Below are positions 5,203 through 10,114 of a DNA stretch of 10,114 bases, one piece after another. Location: positions 1-10,114 of the forward strand of contig CALFJB010000088.1 in the NCBI GenBank assembly GCA_937877565.1, in the 5' to 3' direction. The DNA is from an uncultured Selenomonadales bacterium (GTDB taxonomy: Bacteria; Bacillota; Negativicutes; Selenomonadales; Selenomonadaceae). The notes beneath the pieces are model-generated. The model saw nothing but the letters and a program-made list of their open reading frames with translations, searched no databases and was not told the origin of the DNA. The stretch's first letter is position 1. Every line of letters starts with the position of its first letter. The translations under genes were made by a program, and so were the position numbers.

Positions 5203-6708
5203 TCAATTTACGGAAAACTTATCTTTCAAAATAACGTCGTGACTGCCGCCTTCAACAATCGAAGTTGCAGAAACTAAAGTAATTTTCGCCTTTTCGCGCA
5301 GTTCCGGAAGTGTCAACGCGCCGCAGTTGCACATTGTCGAACGAACTTTGGCAAGCGTCGAGCCAATATTATCTTTGAGTGCGCCCGCGTATGGAACGTA
5401 AGAATCAACGCCTTCTTCAAAAGAAAGTTTTTTATCGCCGCCCAAATCGTAGCGTTGCCAATTACGCGCACGGTTTGAACCTTCGCCCCAATATTCTTTG
5501 TAGTACGTGCCGTTAATTCTGATTTTATCTGAAGGCGATTCGTCGAAACGTGCAAAATATCTGCCGAGCATCAGAAAATCTGCGCCCATTGCAAGAGCCA
5601 ACGTCATATGATAATCATGAACTATTCCGCCGTCTGAACAAACGGGAATATAAACGCCCGTCTTTTTGAAATATTCATCACGTGCGTTGCAAACGTCAAT
5701 AACCGCCGTAGCTTGCCCGCGCCCAATTCCTTTTGTCTCACGAGTGATACAGATTGAGCCGCCGCCAATTCCAACTTTGATAAAATCTGCGCCCGCTTCC
5801 GCCAAAAAGTTAAAGCCTTCCGCGTCAACAACATTGCCCGCGCCAACTTTCACATCTTCGCCAAAATTTTCGTGAATGTATTTCAAAGTAATTTTTTGCC
5901 ATTCGCTGAAACCTTCGGAAGAATCAATACAAAGTACGTCCGCGCCCGCTTTCAAAAGTGCAGGAACTCTTTCAGCATAATCCCGCGTGTTAATTCCCGC
6001 GCCAACAATATAACGCTTTTTCTTGTCAATCAGCTCAAGCGGATTAGTTTTGTTGTCAGTGTAATCTTTTCTGAAAACCATATAGCGCAGACGCTGATTT
6101 TTATCGACGAGCGGCAACATATTCAATTTATTTTCCCAAATTAAATCATTCGCCTTTGTAAGTGTGGTAGTTTCAGCCGGTGCGTAAATTAACTTTTCAA
6201 ATGGCGTCATAAAATCCTGCGCGAGTTCGTCGCCTGTCATTCTGGTAATTCGATAATCGCGGCTTGTGATAATTCCCAAAAGTTTACCGGTAGGCTTGCC
6301 GTCTTCAGTAACCGCCATTGTAGAGTGTCCTGTTTCTTCCAAAAGTGCAAGAATTTCTTTCAGCGTTGAAGTAGGTTTAACGTTTGAATCACTGGAGACA
6401 AAGCCGGACTTATAATTTTTGACGCGCTGAACCATAGCTGCCTGATCTTTGATTGACTGTGAGCCGTAAATGAAGGAAACGCCGCCCTCCTTCGCAAGCG
6501 CAATAGCCATTTTGTCATCTGAAACTGACTGCATAATAGCTGAAGTCATTGGAATGTTTAAAATAATTTTTGATTCTTCGCCGCGATTAAATTTTACAAG
6601 CGGCGTTGACAAATTCACGTTTGCCGGTATGCATTCAGTTGAAGAATATCCCGGCACAAGCAAATATTCTCCAAAAGTGTGAGACGGTTCTTTATAATAG
6701 AAAGCCAT
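5203..6708 (-). CDS. guaB: Inosine-5'-monophosphate dehydrogenase, GGGSICITR subtype
   Basis: The 501-residue enzyme oxidises IMP to XMP with NAD+, the committed step of guanine nucleotide synthesis. The barrel is interrupted at about 105-220 by a tandem CBS pair (SRDYRITRMTGDEL and similar). Catalytic features are present: D262 (CIDSSEG), K311, the loop GIGGGSICITR with C320 as nucleophile, SDGG (D359) and the flap ARNWQRY with R419-Y420. The motif GGGSICITR replaces the common GPGSICTTR. With RYFARFDESP, KEYWGEGSNRARNWQRYDLGG and MCNCGALT, it marks the subfamily that includes the Tritrichomonas foetus enzyme and many anaerobic bacterial proteins. Length and both ends agree with that group. 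AAGGAG (6722-6717) sits 8 bases before the ATG, and a 13-bp hairpin lies just upstream. The gene follows the lipoprotein gene without an obvious terminator. Confidence 0.97.
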   Translation of the reverse strand: MAFYYKEPSHTFGEYLLVPGYSSTECIPANVNLSTPLVKFNRGEESKIILNIPMTSAIMQSVSDDKMAIALAKEGGVSFIYGSQSIKDQAAMVQRVKNYKSGFVSSDSNVKPTSTLKEILALLEETGHSTMAVTEDGKPTGKLLGIITSRDYRITRMTGDELAQDFMTPFEKLIYAPAETTTLTKANDLIWENKLNMLPLVDKNQRLRYMVFRKDYTDNKTNPLELIDKKKRYIVGAGINTRDYAERVPALLKAGADVLCIDSSEGFSEWQKITLKYIHENFGEDVKVGAGNVVDAEGFNFLAEAGADFIKVGIGGGSICITRETKGIGRGQATAVIDVCNARDEYFKKTGVYIPVCSDGGIVHDYHMTLALAMGADFLMLGRYFARFDESPSDKIRINGTYYKEYWGEGSNRARNWQRYDLGGDKKLSFEEGVDSYVPYAGALKDNIGSTLAKVRSTMCNCGALTLPELREKAKITLVSATSIVEGGSHDVILKDKFSVN

Positions 6709-6726
6709 AAAAAAAGCTCCTTTCAG

Positions 6727-6764
6727 TCGCCGTTAAAGTTAAAAAAAATTCAACCTTAAGGCGA
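6727..6764 (-). promoter_or_regulatory. Long hairpin just upstream of the guaB ribosome binding site
   Basis: On the minus strand, TCGCC (6764-6760) pairs with GGCGA (6731-6727), and TTAAGGTT (6759-6752) pairs with AACTTTAA (6740-6733), with one bulged C and an 11-base T-rich loop. One pair is G-T on the minus strand but A-C on the plus strand, so the minus-strand RNA folds better. No T-run follows the stem, so it is not a standard terminator. It ends four bases before AAGGAG and may influence guaB translation or mRNA stability. A role is inferred. Confidence 0.45.
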
Positions 6765-6925
6765 TTTTAGATTTTCTTAGAAAAAATTAATCCAGATAAT
6801 TTCAATCTTGCGGCGTCAATACGTCAAGATTTTCATTAAGTGGCGGTTATTTTTCATCTAAAAAATTCATTCTGATAATTTCAGCTTTATCAACAAGTAT
6901 CGGCGTCAACACGTCCAGATTTTCA
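6756..6925 (-). repeat. Degenerate tandem duplication across the 3' end of the lipoprotein gene
   Basis: The 3' part of the lipoprotein gene (about 6836-6925) is repeated, with decay, at about 6756-6835. Matching landmarks are CGGCGTCAACACGTCCAGAT (6901-6920) against CGGCGTCAATACGTCAAGAT (6811-6830), a 90-base offset. GATAATTTCA and TTAAG-GGCG blocks also recur. Read in frame, the second copy starts ENLDVLTP like the gene and then hits a stop (QD*), so it is non-coding debris. The gene's own stop codon lies inside the first unit. Confidence 0.7.
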
Positions 6926-7512
6926 ATTTCTTTCAAATGCCAGTTGCCGTTGTCGTCTTTGGTAAAGCCAAGCTTTAAATCTAAATCGCTGATGAATTGC
7001 CCAATCAGTGTAGAGTCGCCATTCAGATTTAAAATCATTTCAGCCGAATTTTTATCTATTGCAACACTTTTAATTTCGGCGTTGACGGCGCGTCTGATTT
7101 TTTCAAATTCGTTTGCAACGTAAGCTTCAGGATTTTCTTCCGGCGTTTTAGGTTCAGGAAGTTTAGCAAAGTACGCCATTACAACATTTTCGATAAATTT
7201 TAAATTCCCAGCTTTAAATTCTTCATTGTAATTTTTCAAAAATTCGGCGTCGTGCTGAAAATACGGATCTCTAGAATATTTTTCTTTGTAGTAGTCGTAG
7301 TTTTCGGCAAGTTGAACGGTTGCCACTTCGTAAATCTGCGCGAAGAAATTTTTTAAATCAATACGCCGTGAAAGTTGCTCGGAATTTCTTTCAGCAAGCG
7401 CAATTTGAATTTCTTCAAGTGCGGCGGTCGGTGTGTCTTCAACTTTGCCGCAAGCCGAAAGTATTACCGCCGTAAAAATCAAAAATGTTACAAATAAATT
7501 TTTCAAATTCAT
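6847..7512 (-). CDS. Lipoprotein of unknown function, third gene of the polyamine operon
   Basis: This 221-residue protein starts with a lipoprotein signal peptide: MNLKNLF, a hydrophobic core and the lipobox LSAC with C21 as the lipidated cysteine. It should be anchored to the membrane facing outward. The mature part is helical and charged, and includes a proline/glutamate stretch (LPEPKTPEENPE). The C-terminal half alternates short strands (EIKSVAIDKNSAEMILNLNG, then FTKDDNGNWHLKEIENLDVL), a pattern reminiscent of NTF2/DUF4878-like lipoproteins. I do not recognise a specific family. The ATG lies 5 bases after the decarboxylase stop, and its AGGGG Shine-Dalgarno overlaps that stop codon, so it is almost certainly co-transcribed. 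Its 3' end has been duplicated and has decayed downstream, so the original C-terminus may have differed. Confidence 0.8.
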   Translation of the reverse strand: MNLKNLFVTFLIFTAVILSACGKVEDTPTAALEEIQIALAERNSEQLSRRIDLKNFFAQIYEVATVQLAENYDYYKEKYSRDPYFQHDAEFLKNYNEEFKAGNLKFIENVVMAYFAKLPEPKTPEENPEAYVANEFEKIRRAVNAEIKSVAIDKNSAEMILNLNGDSTLIGQFISDLDLKLGFTKDDNGNWHLKEIENLDVLTPILVDKAEIIRMNFLDEK

Positions 7513-7517
7513 AACCC

Positions 7518-8636
7518 CTAGAGTCTAGATTTAAAATCTTCGTAGCCAAAATTTTTTATAAGTTTAAAATCGCCGTCAAAAGTTTTTGCGTAAATCGCCG
7601 GAAGTTTCATACCGTTGAAAGTGTTGTTTTTAACCATCGTGTAAATTGCCATATCGCAGAAAATAATTTTGTCGCCTTCATTCAAAGGATTATCAAAGCT
7701 GTATTCGCCGATAATATCTCCCGCCAAACAAGTTGCGCCGCCGAAACGATAATTAAATTTTTTCGTTCCAATTTCAGCCGCGCCAATAATTTTTGGAGTG
7801 TATGGCATTTCCAAAACGTCCGGCATATGACAAGCCGCGCTTGCGTCGATAATTGCATTTTGTACGCCGTCGCGCAGGGATTGAATTTCTAAAACTGTTG
7901 CAACTAAAAATCCTGCGTCAAGTGCAACCGCTTCGCCCGGCTCCAAATAAATTTCAACGTCGTATTTATTTTTCAAGCGGCAAATAATTTTTTTCAGACG
8001 TTCAATATCATAATCTTTGCGGGTAATGTGATGACCGCCGCCCAAATTCAGCCACTTCATTTTATAAAAATATTCGCCGAAATTTTTTTCTGCCGCGTCA
8101 ACAGTTTCTTCTAAGGCGTCAGAATTTTGTTCGCAAAGTGTGTGGAAGTGCAAGCCGTCCAATTTTTCTATTAAATCACGTCGCGCAGTTTTAAATTCAT
8201 CGATACGAACGCCAAGCCTTGAATTTTTACTGCAAGGGTCGTAGATTGAAATTTTCTGCGTTGAATGTTCGGGATTTATTCTAAGTCCTGCAGATTTAAC
8301 TTTGTCGGCGAATTTTTCAACCTGCCGAAAAGAATTAAAAATTACGTGGTCGCAAATTTCGGCAAGCTCCGCAATTTCAGAATCTTTGTAGGCAGGCGCG
8401 TACACGTGATTTTCTGCGCCGAAAAATTCTTTGCTTAATCGTGCCTCATACAAGCCGCTTGCCGCCGTGCCGCTCAAATATTTTTTTATCAGCGGGTAAA
8501 AATAATAAGCCGAAAAGCACTTTTGAGCCAATAAAATTTTTGCGCCTGTAGATTTTTGAATTTCTGCCAAAATTTCCAAATTCTGCGTCAAAAGTTTTTC
8601 GTCGATAATGTAAGCGGGCGTTTCAATATTTTTCAT
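7518..8636 (-). CDS. nspC: Carboxynorspermidine/carboxyspermidine decarboxylase
   Basis: The 372-residue cytoplasmic enzyme belongs to the PLP-dependent alanine-racemase-fold decarboxylases. It removes the carboxyl group from carboxynorspermidine or carboxyspermidine, giving norspermidine or spermidine. K39 in LLAQKCFS is the PLP-binding lysine. HFHTLCEQ (163-170), LNLGGGHH (196-203), EPGEAV (232-237), ACHMPDV (268-274, with C269 as the active-site cysteine from the partner subunit) and GGATCLAGD all fit the family. HTLCE and CHMPD separate it from diaminopimelate and ornithine decarboxylases. The ATG shares its A with the TGA stop of the dehydrogenase gene upstream, so translation is probably coupled. 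Pairing with that gene makes the assignment secure. Which polyamine is produced depends on the diamine supplied and cannot be told here. Confidence 0.95.
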   Translation of the reverse strand: MKNIETPAYIIDEKLLTQNLEILAEIQKSTGAKILLAQKCFSAYYFYPLIKKYLSGTAASGLYEARLSKEFFGAENHVYAPAYKDSEIAELAEICDHVIFNSFRQVEKFADKVKSAGLRINPEHSTQKISIYDPCSKNSRLGVRIDEFKTARRDLIEKLDGLHFHTLCEQNSDALEETVDAAEKNFGEYFYKMKWLNLGGGHHITRKDYDIERLKKIICRLKNKYDVEIYLEPGEAVALDAGFLVATVLEIQSLRDGVQNAIIDASAACHMPDVLEMPYTPKIIGAAEIGTKKFNYRFGGATCLAGDIIGEYSFDNPLNEGDKIIFCDMAIYTMVKNNTFNGMKLPAIYAKTFDGDFKLIKNFGYEDFKSRL

Positions 8637-9838
8637 CAGTCAACCAACACCGGCGAAAAGTTTTCTTTGAACGGCAAGCCAAATTTATTTAACGCCGCCA
8701 TAAACGGATCGGGGTCAAATTCTTCAACGTTGCGAACGCCTTTTAAATTCCATTGCCCGCTGATTAACATAGCCGCGCCAATCATCGCAGGTACGCCCGT
8801 TGTATAGGAAATTGCTTGAGAGCCGACTTCCTTGTAACATTCTTGGTGGTCACAAATATTGTAAACGTAATAAGTTTTGGGCTTGCCGTCTTTTGTACCC
8901 GTGAAAATGCAACCAATATTAGTTTTGCCGACTGTACGAGGTCCTAAAGTTGCGGGGTCTGGAAGTACCGCCTTCAAAAATTGCAACGGAACGATTTTTT
9001 GTCCGTTGTAGTCAATCGGTTCAATCGAAGTCATTCCAACATTTTCAAGGCATTTTAAGTGCGTCAAATAACTTTGTCCGAACGTCATAAAAAATCTGAT
9101 ACGCTTGACATCAGGAATATTTTTCGCCAACGATTCAATTTCTTCATGGTACAGAAGGTACATATCTTTTTCGCCGACTTCGTCAAAATTGTAGGAGCGT
9201 TTAATTTCAAGCGGCGCAGTCTCAATCCAGTTGCCGCCTTCGTAGTATTCGCCCTTCGCCGTAACCTCACGAATATTTATTTCAGGATTAAAATTTGTTG
9301 CGAACGGGTAGCCGTGATCGCCGCCGTTGCAGTCCAAAATGTCAATCGTTTCAATTTTATCAAAGTAATGTTTGAGTGCGTAAGCCGTGAAAATTCCCGT
9401 AACGCCGGGATCAAATCCGCAACCTAAAAGCGCGGTAATTCCTGCGCGTTTAAAATCTTCGTCCAACGCCCATTGATGTTTGTATTCAAAATAAGCCGTT
9501 TCTTCCGGCTCATAATTTGCCGTGTCAAGGTAGTTGGTTTTCGTCTTCAGGCAAGCTTCCATAATTTTTAAATCGTGATACGGCAACGCCAAATTTACAA
9601 CAACGTCAGGATTAAAAATTTCAATCAGATTAACCAGTGCGCCAACGTCATTTGCGTCAACCTGCGCCGTCGAAATTCTTGTTGAACTTTTGCCATCGAG
9701 TTTTGATTTAATTGCATTGCACTTTTCAATATTTCTGCTTGCAATGCAAATTTCGTTGAAAATTTCGCTGTTTTCTACACATTTGTGAATAGCGACGCTA
9801 CCGACGCCGCCGCAACCAATTATTAATGCTTTGCCCAA
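8636..9838 (-). CDS. Carboxynorspermidine/carboxyspermidine dehydrogenase (saccharopine dehydrogenase-like)
   Basis: This enzyme of about 400 residues reductively condenses L-aspartate beta-semialdehyde with a diamine (putrescine or 1,3-diaminopropane) using NADPH, giving the carboxylated triamine that NspC decarboxylates. A Rossmann fold opens the protein: ALIIGCGGVGSV with GCGGVGS at residues 8-14, then IASRN. DTANYEPEE, LLGCGFDPGVTGIFTAYAL, NGGDHGYPFATNFNPEINIREV, the THLKCLENVGM region and VGSQAISYTTGVPAMIGAA are characteristic of this family rather than fungal saccharopine reductase. The frame opens with TTG at 9853, but GGAGGG (9851-9846) lies across that codon and sits 7 bases before a second TTG at 9838. 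I take 9838 as the start, giving MGKALIIGC. A near-consensus promoter lies about 35 bases upstream. It is the first gene of the operon. Confidence 0.93.
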   Translation of the reverse strand: MGKALIIGCGGVGSVAIHKCVENSEIFNEICIASRNIEKCNAIKSKLDGKSSTRISTAQVDANDVGALVNLIEIFNPDVVVNLALPYHDLKIMEACLKTKTNYLDTANYEPEETAYFEYKHQWALDEDFKRAGITALLGCGFDPGVTGIFTAYALKHYFDKIETIDILDCNGGDHGYPFATNFNPEINIREVTAKGEYYEGGNWIETAPLEIKRSYNFDEVGEKDMYLLYHEEIESLAKNIPDVKRIRFFMTFGQSYLTHLKCLENVGMTSIEPIDYNGQKIVPLQFLKAVLPDPATLGPRTVGKTNIGCIFTGTKDGKPKTYYVYNICDHQECYKEVGSQAISYTTGVPAMIGAAMLISGQWNLKGVRNVEEFDPDPFMAALNKFGLPFKENFSPVLVD

Positions 9839-9871
9839 TTTTTCGCCCTCCAAATACTTTAAAATTACTAA

Positions 9872-9900
9872 ATTATAATTAATAAAAAAAACTAAGTCAA
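9872..9900 (-). promoter_or_regulatory. Promoter of the polyamine operon
   Basis: On the minus strand TTGACT (9900-9895) and TATAAT (9877-9872) are separated by exactly 17 bases, a near-consensus housekeeping-sigma promoter. The predicted transcript start is near 9865, with a leader of about 27 bases and no room for a riboswitch. Confidence 0.85.
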
Positions 9901-9928
9901 ATTTGTAAATGAAAACTGATTGTAAAAT

Positions 9929-9957
9929 AAAAAAAGCCCGCCGAATTTTCGACGAGC
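9929..9957 (-). terminator. Terminator of the partial gene at the right edge
   Basis: On the minus strand, GCTCGTCGA (9957-9949) pairs with TCGGCGGGC (9944-9936) over 9 bp, with two G-T pairs and a 4-base loop, followed by seven T (9935-9929). It insulates the polyamine operon from the gene upstream. Confidence 0.9.
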
Positions 9958-9978
9958 CAAAAATTTTTCGCGCAGATT

Positions 9979-10114
9979 TTATTTGTCTTTACCGTAAGTC
10001 AAAATAGTTTCATCCTGCGCGAGGTTATAATTTTGAGTTTCGATATTTTGCACTTCAAATTTTTCTTCGGTTATTGAATCCAATTCAAATTCATCAGTAA
10101 CAAAATTATCGTCG
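9979..10114 (-). CDS. C-terminal fragment of an unrecognised protein
   Basis: One minus-strand frame is open from the window edge to a TAA at 9981-9979 and gives the last 44 residues of a protein, beginning DDNFVTDEFELDSITEEK and ending LTYGKDK. It is rich in Asp, Glu and Asn and has no hydrophobic segment or known motif. Such a tail suits the flexible end of a larger protein. The strong terminator 22 bases downstream and the codon-like composition support it being real. Its function cannot be told from this fragment. Confidence 0.65.
   Translation of the reverse strand, partial: DDNFVTDEFELDSITEEKFEVQNIETQNYNLAQDETILTYGKDK

Overview
The window is AT-rich bacterial DNA with short intergenic gaps, canonical GGAGG-type ribosome binding sites, TTGACA/TATAAT-type promoters and hairpin-plus-T-run terminators. 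It most resembles a Firmicute-type anaerobe. The combination of a 3D-domain protein, carboxy(nor)spermidine enzymes and the GGGSICITR-type IMP dehydrogenase suggests a gut or rumen organism, perhaps of the Negativicutes or Clostridia; that placement is inference. Apart from ridA, every gene seen is on the minus strand. I found no phage, transposase, CRISPR, toxin-antitoxin or defence genes, and no rRNA or tRNA.

Reading along the minus strand from the right edge: the 3' end of an unrecognised gene with an acidic C-terminus (9979-10114) ends at a strong terminator. A well-formed promoter (TTGACT, 17 bp, TATAAT) then drives a compact operon: a carboxy(nor)spermidine dehydrogenase with a TTG start (8636-9838), a carboxy(nor)spermidine decarboxylase overlapping it by one base (7518-8636), and a lipoprotein five bases further on (6847-7512). 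The first two form the aspartate-semialdehyde route to spermidine or norspermidine. The lipoprotein gene's 3' end is followed by a decayed tandem copy of itself. Next comes guaB (5203-6708), preceded by a long hairpin. It encodes the IMPDH subtype also known from the protist Tritrichomonas foetus.

Behind guaB lies a short relic of what looks like an alpha/beta-hydrolase C-terminus (5078-5187). A tightly packed run then follows: a secreted CAP-domain protein (4588-5058), a multifunctional CCA-adding enzyme (3340-4584) and a gamma-carbonic-anhydrase-like hexapeptide protein (2791-3339), ending at a terminator.

Between 2364 and 2790 there is no gene. A GC-rich, highly structured element sits there, and part of it recurs at the left edge (7-37) with a compensatory change in its stem. 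ridA (1989-2363, plus strand) and a secreted 3D-domain protein (1054-1653, minus) diverge from a regulatory region of about 300 bases; the 3D gene has a leader that can form mutually exclusive hairpins. The left end carries a PhlG/phloretin-hydrolase-like metal-dependent C-C hydrolase (166-966).

The genes are mainly housekeeping and accessory metabolism: polyamine and purine synthesis, tRNA maturation, envelope proteins and enamine detoxification. The items most worth a second look are the structured dispersed element, the 3D-gene leader, the lipoprotein in the polyamine operon with its duplicated tail, and the PhlG-like hydrolase. None of them amounts to a demonstrated new system.
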